From contig NZ_JACOIK010000007.1 of assembly GCF_014692515.1 (NCBI RefSeq), forward strand, positions 186,001 through 250,000: a stretch of DNA of 64,000 nucleotides, in the 5' to 3' direction. Below the pieces are notes generated by a model. The model searched no databases. It was not told the DNA's origin and saw nothing but the letters and a program-made list of their open reading frames with translations. The translations under genes and the position numbers were made by a program. Shown piece by piece: positions 24,334-32,505 of this stretch. Every line of letters begins with the position of its first letter. The stretch's first letter is position 1. This stretch comes from Sphingobacterium micropteri. GTDB lineage: Bacteria; Bacteroidota; Bacteroidia; Sphingobacteriales; Sphingobacteriaceae.

Positions 24334-26451
24334 ATGAATAAATTAAAATTTTTACCATTTTGTATAGTCGTTGCTACGGTGGTCGTGGGTTGCCGGGAGG
24401 CAGACAACACCCAAGACACAAACAATCCCCTGCTCTCGACTTATGATACCCCGTTCCAAGTGCCACCATTCGACAAAATTAAGGATGAACACTTTCGGCC
24501 GGCATTTAAAGCAGCATTAGAACAACACAATCAAGAAATTGATGTTATTGTAAACGATACAGAAAGCCCTACTTTCGAGAATACGATCGTAGCGTTGGAA
24601 AATGCAGGAAGCACATTGGGAAATATTTCACGTGTATTTTTTAATCTTAATTCCGCACATACCAATGATTCAATTCAGGCAATAGCCAAAGATATGGCCC
24701 CTGTACTATCTGCGCATGGCGATGAAATTTCCTTGAATGAAAAGCTGTTTGCACGTGTAAAAACAGTATATGACAAACGTGACTCTTTACAGCTAGATGC
24801 AGAAGATACCAAGTTATTGGAAGAAACCTATAAAGGGTTTGTCCGTGCCGGTGCTAATCTTTCGGAAAGCGATAAGGAGAAGCTAAAGAAAATAAATGCG
24901 GAGTTATCGGTGTTAACGAACGACTTCGGACAAAACTTGTTGGCCGAGACCAATGCTTACGAATTGCTCGTGGATAAGGAAGAAGATCTCGCTGGACTTC
25001 CTGCTGCTTTAAAACAAGCTGCTGCGGATGCGGCTAAAGCAAAAGGACAAGAAGGAAAATGGATTTTTACACTTCAGAATCCTTCCGTAATGCCTTTCTT
25101 ACAGTATGCCGATAACCGGGAGTTACGTCAAGAAATTTGGAATGCCTACCAAATGCGTGGAAACAACGGTAACGATAATGACAATAAAGAAATCCTGCTT
25201 AAAACGGCAAATCTTCGTTTAGAGAAAGCGAAATTATTGGGTTATAGTTCGCACGCTGCCTATGTGTTGGAAGAAGCCATGGCGGAAAATCCGACAAATG
25301 TATATGCGTTATTAAATAGAATATGGACGCCTGCATTAGAAAAAGCAAAAGCTGAAGCAGCCGACATTCAAAAGGAAATTGAAGCCGCGGGAGGAGATTT
25401 TCAGGTAGCGCCACATGATTGGAGATATTACCAAGAAAAAATCCGTAAAGCGAAATATGCGCTGAATGAAGAAGAAATTAAGCCTTATTTCAGTTTAGCG
25501 GCAGTACGACAAGGTGCTTTTGATACCGCCAATAAATTGTACGGATTAAGTTTTGTGGCATTAAGTAACGTGCCTACTTACCATGAGGAAGTAGAGGTAT
25601 ATGAAGTAAAAGACAGCGATGGCGAACATTTGGGCTTGCTTTACGCAGATTTCTTCCCAAGAGAATCGAAAAGAGGAGGGGCATGGATGACGTCCTATCG
25701 TTCACAGCATACAAAAGATGGCGTGCGTGTAGCTCCGGTTATTTCTATTGTGTGCAACTTTACAAAACCCGTCGGCGATGCGCCTGCACTGTTGACGTTT
25801 GATGAAGCGACGACACTATTCCATGAATTTGGACATGCTTTGCACGGGCTGTTATCGGATGTAAAATACCGCAGTTTAGCGGGTACGTCTGTGTCACGCG
25901 ATTTCGTGGAATTGCCATCACAGGTGATGGAAAACTGGGCGGCTGACCCCGAGGTACTGAAGACCTATGCAAAACATTATCAAACAGGCGAAGCTATTCC
26001 AGATACATTGATTGAAAAAATGGAACAGGCCGGAACATTTGATCAAGGATTCGCAACCGTAGAGTATGTGGCGGCATCTTTGTTAGATTTGGATTATCAT
26101 GCTACGACAAAACCTATAGAAGGCGATATAAATGCATTTGAAGCAGCCGGTATGCAAAAAATTGGATTAATTGATGCGATTATTCCGCGCTACAGAAGTA
26201 CGTATTTCCAGCATATTTTCTCGGGAGGATATTCGGCAGGTTACTATGCGTATATCTGGGCAGAAGTATTGGATTCCGATGCTTTCGCAGCCTTCAAGGA
26301 GAACGGTCTTTTTGATCAGGCTACAGCTACTTCTTTCCGGAAGAATATCTTGGAAAAAGGCGGTACGGGTAATCCTGCAGAAATGTACAAACAATTTAGA
26401 GGTAAAGACCCTGATCCGGTTCACTTGATGAAAAAGCGTGGATTGAATTAA
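24334..26451 (+). CDS. M3 family peptidyl-dipeptidase (Dcp-like) lipoprotein
   Basis: A 705-residue zinc metallopeptidase. The signal peptide ends in lipobox VVGC with Cys20, so it is a lipoprotein, likely periplasmic, unlike cytosolic OpdA. The zinc motif H-E-F-G-H starts at H497, with a third ligand expected in the SRDFVELPSQVMENWA segment just after. The C-terminal FSGGYSAGYYAYIWAEVLDSDAF is the M3 substrate-binding signature. Dcp removes C-terminal dipeptides from short peptides. Length (about 680-720) is normal. It has its own -7 box and ends at a bidirectional hairpin terminator. Confidence 0.92.
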   Translation: MNKLKFLPFCIVVATVVVGCREADNTQDTNNPLLSTYDTPFQVPPFDKIKDEHFRPAFKAALEQHNQEIDVIVNDTESPTFENTIVALENAGSTLGNISRVFFNLNSAHTNDSIQAIAKDMAPVLSAHGDEISLNEKLFARVKTVYDKRDSLQLDAEDTKLLEETYKGFVRAGANLSESDKEKLKKINAELSVLTNDFGQNLLAETNAYELLVDKEEDLAGLPAALKQAAADAAKAKGQEGKWIFTLQNPSVMPFLQYADNRELRQEIWNAYQMRGNNGNDNDNKEILLKTANLRLEKAKLLGYSSHAAYVLEEAMAENPTNVYALLNRIWTPALEKAKAEAADIQKEIEAAGGDFQVAPHDWRYYQEKIRKAKYALNEEEIKPYFSLAAVRQGAFDTANKLYGLSFVALSNVPTYHEEVEVYEVKDSDGEHLGLLYADFFPRESKRGGAWMTSYRSQHTKDGVRVAPVISIVCNFTKPVGDAPALLTFDEATTLFHEFGHALHGLLSDVKYRSLAGTSVSRDFVELPSQVMENWAADPEVLKTYAKHYQTGEAIPDTLIEKMEQAGTFDQGFATVEYVAASLLDLDYHATTKPIEGDINAFEAAGMQKIGLIDAIIPRYRSTYFQHIFSGGYSAGYYAYIWAEVLDSDAFAAFKENGLFDQATATSFRKNILEKGGTGNPAEMYKQFRGKDPDPVHLMKKRGLN

Positions 26452-26492
26452 CGACGGATATATTCGTCAATTTCTATAAAAAAGTTTCTCAT

Positions 26493-26524
26493 AGAGCCGC
26501 ACCTAATATGGTTGCGGCTCTTTG
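26493..26524. terminator. Bidirectional hairpin terminator
   Basis: Stem AGAGCCGCA (26493-26501) / TGCGGCTCT (26513-26521) between the convergent M3-peptidase gene and the membrane-protein gene. The stop codon of the minus-strand gene (26503) lies in the loop. A-tract upstream on plus and T-rich downstream allow termination both ways. Confidence 0.75.
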
Positions 26525-27219
26525 TGATTATTGTGCTCCTGTGTGTAGGGTATAATGTTGTTTTTCACGGATGTATGCGGAGTAGCTATATTGTTCTTCC
26601 ATAACTTACGCTCCACGATAAAAAACTCGATAGCGGCAATTAAAATGAATAGATAACCGTAGAGTTCCAGACATTCTTCTGCAGCATTTTTCACTCCCCT
26701 GAAATAGCTGTCTTCCATTACAGTCTGCCAGAATATTCTACGACCAAACAATCGGGAAAATACATAAGTCGTGATGATACCGGACGTAAGCAGACCAGCT
26801 GAAAAAGTGTACCGATAACGGTTAAGTTGCGCAACAAAACGCTGCCAATTTCGAACCACGAGGTATAAGGCTGCTATCAGAATGATCAGAACGGGGAAAA
26901 ACCAAGCTGTTTGACCAATTAAATTTTCAAAATAAACATCCTGTTCGCGAATCAGGGATACGCTGGTAAAAGCAAAAAGTAAAAGGGCAAGATAGGACCT
27001 CGGTCGGGATCGTTTATAGATGATAAAAAGTAGGATACTTGATGTAAGTAAAAAAAAGCTTTGCATATACTCTGTATAGGAATCTTCCGAGAACTTTGTT
27101 TCTATCGAACCAATTTGGGCGTCAAATCGTATAAGTTCAGCAAGCAGGAAAGCTGCTGCAACGTAGATAAAAAAACGTATTCCTTGACCTATAAGCGCGC
27201 GAATTTTTGAACTTTCCAT
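26503..27219 (-). CDS. Polytopic membrane protein of unknown function
   Basis: A 238-residue protein with about six membrane segments: near residues 10-27, 48-66, 72-92, 100-121, 135-155 and 188-208. The loops are short and basic on alternating sides. The region between the fifth and sixth segments is charged (RLFGRRIFWQTVMEDSYFRGVKNAAEECLELYG) and the tail is hydrophilic, ending with His/Asn/Pro-rich residues. I do not recognise a domain. The divergent promoter region shared with the porin-like gene at 27365 contains two tandem dyad sites. Function unknown. Confidence 0.6.
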   Translation of the reverse strand: MESSKIRALIGQGIRFFIYVAAAFLLAELIRFDAQIGSIETKFSEDSYTEYMQSFFLLTSSILLFIIYKRSRPRSYLALLLFAFTSVSLIREQDVYFENLIGQTAWFFPVLIILIAALYLVVRNWQRFVAQLNRYRYTFSAGLLTSGIITTYVFSRLFGRRIFWQTVMEDSYFRGVKNAAEECLELYGYLFILIAAIEFFIVERKLWKNNIATPHTSVKNNIIPYTQEHNNHKEPQPY

Positions 27220-27269
27220 GTGTGTGTTGTTTTAAAAAAGATAATAAAATGTAATGGTGCAAATATATA

Positions 27270-27330
27270 GTTGACTTTCACGTTTAATAAGTCAGATTTG
27301 ATTTGTTGACTAAACTTTTACAATAGTCAG
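27270..27330. promoter_or_regulatory. Two tandem dyad sites with 35-bp period
   Basis: GTTGACT (27270-27276) paired with AGTCAG (27290-27295), and again GTTGACT (27305-27311) with AGTCAG (27325-27330). Both half-sites repeat exactly 35 bp apart, and each pair is an inverted TGACT/AGTCA dyad. They lie between two divergent genes, just upstream of the -7 box at 27344-27351. Confidence 0.55.
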
Positions 27331-27343
27331 ATTTTTGGTGTGC

Positions 27344-27351
27344 TATCTTTG
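27344..27351 (+). promoter_or_regulatory. -7 promoter box of porin-like gene
   Basis: TATCTTTG, 13 nt before the ATG at 27365 and 13 nt after the second dyad site. Confidence 0.6.
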
Positions 27352-27364
27352 TATACATTTGTGT

Positions 27365-27955
27365 ATGCTGAAAAGTGATAAAGCCAAGACATTTCGTCTT
27401 TTAGTTCTTACATTGCTATTTTTGACCTCTTTAAGTGAGGGTTTTTCACAAGTTGGGGTTGGTGTTAAAGTAGGTGGAAATTTATCAGACGCGGATGCGC
27501 TTTCTTTTCGTTCATCGAAACGTCTAGGTTTTCAAGTTGGGATGGCAGTAAGTTATCATTTCCGTCCGAATATGGCCATTCAAGCAGAACCGACGTTTAA
27601 TCTAACCCGTATACGGGCAAATTCAGAAACCGTCCATGAAACTAAAGGTATTGATAAAGGAAACAAAGCTCTTCATTTTTTTGATCTACCTGTGTTGTTT
27701 AGGTTAGATGTTACATCTGGGTTTGCGCTGTTGGGAGGAGTAGAGTTCAACTCGCTTCTCAATGCAGACAGGTACCGTCTGAATAACAGTGACCAGGCTT
27801 TTAAAAGTGGAATCCGACTGGGATATACAGTCGGGTTGGAACTGGGTAAATTCTATTTTCGCTATCGTGGATTTGAACGGTCGACGGAGGTGCACCGTAG
27901 TTGGACCACTGCGATTCAGCAATATCAAGTCGGCGTAAAATGGAATATCCGCTGA
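27365..27955 (+). CDS. Porin-like outer-membrane beta-barrel protein
   Basis: A 196-residue protein with a signal peptide (MLKSDKAKTFRLLVLTLLFLTSLSEGFSQ) and the VGVGVKVGGNLS start typical of the small Bacteroidota 'porin family / outer membrane beta-barrel' group. Alternating hydrophobic strands and a C-terminal aromatic strand ending in WNIR fit an eight-stranded barrel. Start at 27365 is used because the -7 box lies between it and the ATG at 27335. The stop abuts the stop of the convergent ABC exporter gene with no gap. Role unknown; such proteins are often surface-stability or adhesion barrels. Confidence 0.75.
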   Translation: MLKSDKAKTFRLLVLTLLFLTSLSEGFSQVGVGVKVGGNLSDADALSFRSSKRLGFQVGMAVSYHFRPNMAIQAEPTFNLTRIRANSETVHETKGIDKGNKALHFFDLPVLFRLDVTSGFALLGGVEFNSLLNADRYRLNNSDQAFKSGIRLGYTVGLELGKFYFRYRGFERSTEVHRSWTTAIQQYQVGVKWNIR

Positions 27956-29722
27956 TTATATACCTAAAGAATTAAATTGTAAATCGTACAGTTTTTTGTA
28001 ATAGCCATCCTCGATAGTAAGCAACTCTCGATGTGTGCCAACTTCCTTGATTTCTCCTTTATCGAATACGATGATTTTATCCGCTTTTTGAATCGTGGAT
28101 AGGCGATGTGCAATAACGATAGCCGTTCTGCCGACCATCATATTTTCGATAGCGGTCTGAATAAGTAACTCGGTTTCTGTATCTATAGACGATGTCGCTT
28201 CATCCAGTATCAATATAGCAGGGTCGTGCACCAATGCCCGGATAAAGGAAATTAGCTGCGCCTGTCCAGAAGAGAGGGTGGCTCCCCGTTCTTGAACCTG
28301 ATAGTCAAACCCTCCCGGCAAACGCATGATAAAATCATATGCTCCAACTCTTTTGGCCGCTTCGATAACTTCTTCCTCGGTAATATGGGGGTTATAAAGG
28401 GTGATGTTGTTGAAAATGGTATCGGAGAATAAGAAAACATCCTGTAAAACAGTAGCGATGTGGTGACGCAGCGAATCGAGTTTGTATTGCCGTATATCTT
28501 TGCCATCTATTAAAATACGGCCTTGCTGTATCTCATAAAAACGGCTGAGGATATTAATAGTAGATGACTTTCCGGCACCTGTGGCTCCGACTAATGCCAA
28601 CGTTTCGCCCGGATGGATATGGAAACTAACATTTTTCAACACCCAGTTTCCTTCATTATAAGCAAACCATACGTTATCAAACTCGATTTCACCCTCCATG
28701 CTGTCTGGCGAGAAAACACCATTATCCGGTGTAAATTCTTTCGTATCCAATACGTCAAATACCCGCTCCGCAGAAACCATCCCCATTTGTAGGGTATTAA
28801 ATTTATCTATCAGTTCTCGAATAGGTCGGAAAATCATGTTGATGTACATCAGAAATGCGACCACCACTCCCGGAGAGATCGCATTGGCGAGAATCTGCTT
28901 CGATCCGTACCATACCAAAAGACCGATTGCAATAGCCAGGATAATTTCCAAAACAGGAAAAAAGATAGAAAAATACCAATTTGCCCGAATGTGTGCATCC
29001 CGATGTTTGCTATTGGCGGTTTTAAACTTCTCCATTTCCTGTTTTTCCCGTGCGAAATACTGGATAATAGCCATTCCACTAATATGCTCCTGCAAGAATG
29101 TATTGAGGTTGGATACCCAGGTACGGACATCCACAAAAGCCGATTTCATGGCTTCTTTAAAAATATAGGTCGCCCATATTAAGAGTGGCATAGGAATGAG
29201 CACGATAAGGGTCAATTGCCAGTCTGTATAAAACATAACCCCGAAGATGACAACAAGCTGTAGTAGATCTCCAATAATTTGGATGAGTCCCTGGGAGAAA
29301 ATATTGGATATAGTCTCCAAATCAGAGATGGTACGGGTAATCAATTTCCCGATAGCGGTATTATCAAAATATTTTAATCGTAGATTGATAATATGGTTAA
29401 ATACTTGTATGCGGATATCACGAATGACATTTTGACCTAATACGTTCGTTGCCAAGGTGTGATAATAGCGAATTATCGTTTGTATGATAAGCAGCGCTAT
29501 CATGGCCATGAGCATCCAGGTAAGTCCCGATGCATCGGCTTTCAAAATATATTTATCCAAGGTGTACTCCACTAGCATAGGGAGCGCCGGGGCGACCGCA
29601 GCCAACAAAATGGTTAATATGACGGAAGCCCAGAATATTCCTTTGTAAGGATCCATGTAGCGAGCCATTCGCTGCAGGAGTTTCGTGTCGTAAGTTTTTC
29701 CAGTTATTTTTTGTTCGCTCAA
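27956..29722 (-). CDS. ABC exporter, fused permease and ATPase (MsbA-like)
   Basis: A 588-residue half-transporter that would act as a homodimer in the inner membrane. The N-terminal 300 residues carry six membrane helices with the type I exporter pattern. The ATPase domain has Walker A GATGAGKSS near residue 380, an LSSGQ signature near 480 and Walker B LILDEATSSID near 504, with the H-loop in IVIAHRLST. Substrates of this group range from lipid A to drugs or peptides; none is evident here. The start codon overlaps the truA stop by 4 nt (ATGA), so both genes form one operon. Confidence 0.9.
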   Translation of the reverse strand: MSEQKITGKTYDTKLLQRMARYMDPYKGIFWASVILTILLAAVAPALPMLVEYTLDKYILKADASGLTWMLMAMIALLIIQTIIRYYHTLATNVLGQNVIRDIRIQVFNHIINLRLKYFDNTAIGKLITRTISDLETISNIFSQGLIQIIGDLLQLVVIFGVMFYTDWQLTLIVLIPMPLLIWATYIFKEAMKSAFVDVRTWVSNLNTFLQEHISGMAIIQYFAREKQEMEKFKTANSKHRDAHIRANWYFSIFFPVLEIILAIAIGLLVWYGSKQILANAISPGVVVAFLMYINMIFRPIRELIDKFNTLQMGMVSAERVFDVLDTKEFTPDNGVFSPDSMEGEIEFDNVWFAYNEGNWVLKNVSFHIHPGETLALVGATGAGKSSTINILSRFYEIQQGRILIDGKDIRQYKLDSLRHHIATVLQDVFLFSDTIFNNITLYNPHITEEEVIEAAKRVGAYDFIMRLPGGFDYQVQERGATLSSGQAQLISFIRALVHDPAILILDEATSSIDTETELLIQTAIENMMVGRTAIVIAHRLSTIQKADKIIVFDKGEIKEVGTHRELLTIEDGYYKKLYDLQFNSLGI

Positions 29723-30486
29723 AATGCTGTGTCAATATAAGGATAAACAACTTTTGTTAAATACAAACCGTGTGCCGGTACCGAAGTGCCGGCCTTTGCC
29801 CGGTCTTTGCTGCCGATGATGTCTAGCATGGATTCCGGTGCTTTATTCTTCAACCCGATATCCAGCAAGGTTCCCACGATTGCCCGAACCATGTTCCGAA
29901 GAAATCGGTTCGCAGTAATATGAAATACGAGTCCCTCATCCGTTTCTTGCCAATATGCTTGTGTTACCGTGCAGATATTTGTGTACACTTGTGTGTGGCT
30001 TTTTGAAAAACACCCGAAATCCTGCGTACCTATCAGAAACATCGCGGCGTTATTCATAATCAATACATCAGGGATTTCTCGTAGCTGCCAAGATTTGTGT
30101 CGAAGAAATGGGTTTTTCCGAAAGTGGACATGATATTCATAAGCTCTTTCCGTAGCATCGAACCGGGCATGCGCGTCTTGGTCTACGGGAAAAATACGAT
30201 ATACCGCGATGTCGGGAGGAAGCAGTGCATTTAATGAATGCAAAAAGCGACTTTCATCGGGTATACTCGCTTTGGGTATATCCAGATGGATGAACAGTTG
30301 TTTCGCGTGTACACCCGTATCTGTCCTGCCAGCACCTATAGTTTCAATTGGATAACGCAAAATCTTATGGAGTGCTTCATTCAGTTTTTGCTGTACGGAG
30401 ACAGCATTATGCTGTATCTGCCAGCCATGATAAGCCGTTCCGTCGTACGCTATTTCCAGAAAAAAACGTTGTAATGTATCTTCCAC
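29719..30486 (-). CDS. truA: tRNA pseudouridine(38-40) synthase TruA
   Basis: A 255-residue enzyme that isomerises uridines 38-40 in the anticodon arm. The catalytic Asp is D56 in GAGRTDTGVHA, and RFDATERAYEYHVHF and the C-terminal NRFLRNMVRAIVGTLLDIG are family signatures. The start is a GTG at 30486. The minus-strand -7 box TACCTTTG (30498-30491) ends 4 nt before it, the same geometry as rlmN, so the mRNA is likely leaderless. The stop overlaps the exporter start. Structured repeat R2 begins 12 nt upstream of the -7 box. Confidence 0.95.
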   Translation of the reverse strand: MEDTLQRFFLEIAYDGTAYHGWQIQHNAVSVQQKLNEALHKILRYPIETIGAGRTDTGVHAKQLFIHLDIPKASIPDESRFLHSLNALLPPDIAVYRIFPVDQDAHARFDATERAYEYHVHFRKNPFLRHKSWQLREIPDVLIMNNAAMFLIGTQDFGCFSKSHTQVYTNICTVTQAYWQETDEGLVFHITANRFLRNMVRAIVGTLLDIGLKNKAPESMLDIIGSKDRAKAGTSVPAHGLYLTKVVYPYIDTAF

Positions 30487-30490
30487 TTGA

Positions 30491-30498
30491 CAAAGGTA
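30491..30498 (-). promoter_or_regulatory. -7 promoter box of truA
   Basis: Minus-strand TACCTTTG, 4 nt before the GTG start at 30486. The border hairpin of repeat R2 lies 12 bp upstream. Confidence 0.6.
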
Positions 30499-30510
30499 AT
30501 GGTTTTCTTT

Positions 30511-30861
30511 GTTCTTTTTTTCCTCAAAAAAGAACCAAAAAAATCGTCACTTCAAATGTTTTACATATAGGATAGTGCAGAAATAAGTTTGTACAGTTGT
30601 AAAACATTTGGATGTGACCTTTTATGTTAATTAAGGGATAGTACAATGCGTAGATAAAAGCGGTCAATAAAGCTCCGCGGTTATGCGGGATAGAACGACC
30701 TTGCGTTTTTTCGCGGCCATCTTTATGCCGGCTATTCCGTTAAAAACAGAATGCTGTTTGACCGAAGGGAGTTTCATTCTGTTTAGGAATAGGCAAGTAA
30801 AGATAGCGAAAACATGCTCAGTCTTGATTTTTTGTCCCCTTTTTTATCAAGAAAAAAGGGG
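30511..30861 (+). repeat. Structured repeat copy R2 (modules A and B)
   Basis: Fills the region between truA and the DUF4293 gene. Border hairpin GTTCTTTTTT (30511-30520) / AAAAAAGAAC (30526-30535). Main stem: GTCACTTCAAATGTTTTAC (30546-30564) with GTAAAACATTTGGATGTGAC (30599-30618). Loop 34 nt with GGATAGTGC and AAGTTTGTACA. Tail with AAGGGATAGTACAATG to 30648. Module B 30673-30792. Closing hairpin CCCCTTTTTT (30836-30845) / AAAAAAGGGG (30852-30861). No gene is seen in 30487-30910. Confidence 0.82.
30673..30792 (+). repeat. Repeat module B, copy 2
   Basis: Shares with copy 1 the GCGG-rich start, TATTCCGTTAAAAAC, the apical TGTTTGA-C-GAAGGGAGT sequence and closing GTTTAGGAATAG. The inner stem is CAGAAT (30747-30752) / ATTCTG (30776-30781), complementary yet different from copy 1. 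Confidence 0.7.
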
Positions 30862-30879
30862 TAGAAGAACATAAAAAAC

Positions 30880-30887
30880 TATCTTTG
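30880..30887 (+). promoter_or_regulatory. -7 promoter box of DUF4293 gene
   Basis: TATCTTTG, 23 nt before the ATG at 30911 and 18 nt after the closing hairpin of repeat R2. Confidence 0.6.
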
Positions 30888-30910
30888 TTAAACAAGAATA
30901 AAGTATAGTT

Positions 30911-31384
30911 ATGATCCAACGTATTCAAACACTATGGCTGTTGGCAGCCGCTGTTATTTTATTAGGGCTTTTTGTTTTTCCTTATGTGAGCTTTATTGAC
31001 TTGGTAGGGCTTGGCAAGCAGATTTATGTTACCGGGATATATTCTTCGAATAATAACGAATCTGTGCGGGAGTCGGCCTCTATTGCCTTAGCAATTTATG
31101 CCGGAATCGTAACGATCGTACCCTTATTAATTGTTTTTCAATATAAAAACAGAAAGCGACAGGTTCTTTTTATTATAGTTGAAATTGTACTCATTGTACT
31201 ATTAGGTATATGGATGTGGAGTGCCGCACACGCGACCTTAGATGTTATCAGCCAAAAGCTGCAGGCCGGTAATATTGGCGTAGGTTTTTTCCTTTTGCCC
31301 GTAGCCATCATTTTCTTAGGAATGGCTATCGGTGGTATCCGTAAAGACGAAAAATTGATAAAATCAGCAGACCGTTTGCGATGA
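30911..31384 (+). CDS. DUF4293 family membrane protein
   Basis: A 157-residue inner-membrane protein with four membrane segments (about 8-28, 55-78, 83-102, 115-137). The N terminus MIQRIQTLWLLAA is highly typical of DUF4293, a Bacteroidota-restricted family. The first periplasmic loop is about 25 residues. No activity is known for the family. It overlaps the next gene by 4 nt (ATGA), so the two proteins are probably translationally coupled. Confidence 0.85.
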   Translation: MIQRIQTLWLLAAAVILLGLFVFPYVSFIDLVGLGKQIYVTGIYSSNNNESVRESASIALAIYAGIVTIVPLLIVFQYKNRKRQVLFIIVEIVLIVLLGIWMWSAAHATLDVISQKLQAGNIGVGFFLLPVAIIFLGMAIGGIRKDEKLIKSADRLR

Positions 31385-31845
31385 GAAACTGGGTATATTT
31401 CTTGTTTTTAACGTTAGGTATTTTCCTTTCGGGCGAGCTTCTTGCACAAGAACAGGACGAAGACAGCTTAAAAAATATAAAAGATGACATCCAAGTAGAT
31501 GTGAAATCAGTGAGTACTATAGCTAATGGTGACACACTTTCCATTGAGCTGTTTCTCATTTCTTACCAAATGGATCCGCGGGAATTTAAACTGAATGCGT
31601 TTGCTACGCAGGTTTTGGATAGCGAGGGCCATAAACACCTGCTTACCCACATGAAGATGGGGCGGGTGTTGGTGCAATTGGCAGACCGGCAAAATTATTT
31701 ACATTATTTATTGGAAGAGGATATGCCTGTACCTTTAACGATGCAAGTAGGAGACTGGAAAGGAAAGAAAGCGTCGAAAGTATTATTAGTATTTGAAGAC
31801 AGTACGGAAGAAGGGCGGTTTATAACACAAGAGGTTGACTTATAG
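31381..31845 (+). CDS. Secreted conserved protein, function unknown
   Basis: A 154-residue protein with a signal peptide (about 1-22, ending LLAQE) followed by an acidic stretch (EQDEDSLKNIKDD) and a beta-rich body of alternating hydrophobic residues, which suggests a small beta-sandwich in the periplasm. No domain recognised. Start overlaps the DUF4293 stop. The stop codon lies in the loop of a perfect 10-bp hairpin. Possible partner of the DUF4293 membrane protein, by position only. Confidence 0.65.
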   Translation: MRNWVYFLFLTLGIFLSGELLAQEQDEDSLKNIKDDIQVDVKSVSTIANGDTLSIELFLISYQMDPREFKLNAFATQVLDSEGHKHLLTHMKMGRVLVQLADRQNYLHYLLEEDMPVPLTMQVGDWKGKKASKVLLVFEDSTEEGRFITQEVDL

Positions 31846-31858
31846 TCAACCTCCGTTT
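31831..31858. terminator. Bidirectional hairpin terminator
   Basis: Perfect 10-bp stem GAGGTTGACT (31831-31840) / AGTCAACCTC (31844-31853) with a 3-nt loop that contains part of the stop codon of the upstream gene; CGTTTCTT follows. It separates two convergent genes. Confidence 0.75.
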
Positions 31859-31859
31859 C

Positions 31860-32399
31860 TTATCTGGAATACCTAAATTGTTGCTTATCCATCAATCCCA
31901 TTTGATTTTTCATCATTTTAATCTGATCGGCAAGTAATTTATTTTTGTCTGCCTTCTTAGCCTCCGCCAGAAGTTTTTCGGCTTCGCGTTTATTGCGTTT
32001 TGCCATGGCCACGCCAGCTAAGCTTAATTTTGCCAAAGCAATGTTATGACTCATGTGTAGGCCCAGTGACAAGGCTTTCTTGAAATATTTTTCGGATTGT
32101 AAAGGTGCGCGTTGTGATTCCAAGATACCTAACAGCATGTGATAATATCCATGTTGCGCACTGATTAGTTGGTTTTCATAATTCTTGATGTTTCCTAGCC
32201 ACTGTTCCGCTTTAGCCATGTTCTCTTTTCTAAGAAACCACTGTGCAATGAGCATATTTTCGTTGAAAAATACCGTAACCCAGGCCAGAATGGTAATAAG
32301 AATTCCTAAGATACCCCATCCCCAATGGCCGAACCAAAATAGTGCTACCGTTCCCACCAAAAGTAAGCTACTAAGAATTATACGAACTATATTTGACAT
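31860..32399 (-). CDS. Membrane-anchored TPR-like protein, function unknown
   Basis: A 179-residue protein. Two close membrane segments lie at about residues 5-23 and 27-46. The remainder is alpha-helical with a repeat-like layout (MAKAEQWLGNIKNYE, YYHMLLGILESQRAPLQSEKYFKKALSLGL, LAKLSLAGVAMAKRNKREAEKLLAEAKK) that matches about two to three tetratricopeptide repeats. It ends in a basic tail rich in Met/Gln. Such proteins usually scaffold membrane complexes from the cytoplasm. It stands alone, convergent with the DUF4293 pair. No specific function can be given. Confidence 0.65.
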   Translation of the reverse strand: MSNIVRIILSSLLLVGTVALFWFGHWGWGILGILITILAWVTVFFNENMLIAQWFLRKENMAKAEQWLGNIKNYENQLISAQHGYYHMLLGILESQRAPLQSEKYFKKALSLGLHMSHNIALAKLSLAGVAMAKRNKREAEKLLAEAKKADKNKLLADQIKMMKNQMGLMDKQQFRYSR

Positions 32400-32493
32400 A
32401 TATTTTTATCTGCGTAATTTAAACTAAAGGCAAATATCCGGTTATTTTGGAGTTTATCCAACTTGTTTGCGTGATAAAATTGTAAAATTTATT

Positions 32494-32501
32494 TAGGTTT
32501 G
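32494..32501 (+). promoter_or_regulatory. -7 promoter box of ung
   Basis: TAGGTTTG, 4 nt before the ung ATG at 32506, the same spacing as rlmN and truA; leaderless transcript expected. Confidence 0.55.
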
Positions 32502-32505
32502 TGTT

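Noticed and set aside
30683..30874. 63-codon frame inside repeat R2
   Set aside because: It runs through hairpin modules B and the closing hairpin, whose conservation is structural; copy R1 does not keep the frame.
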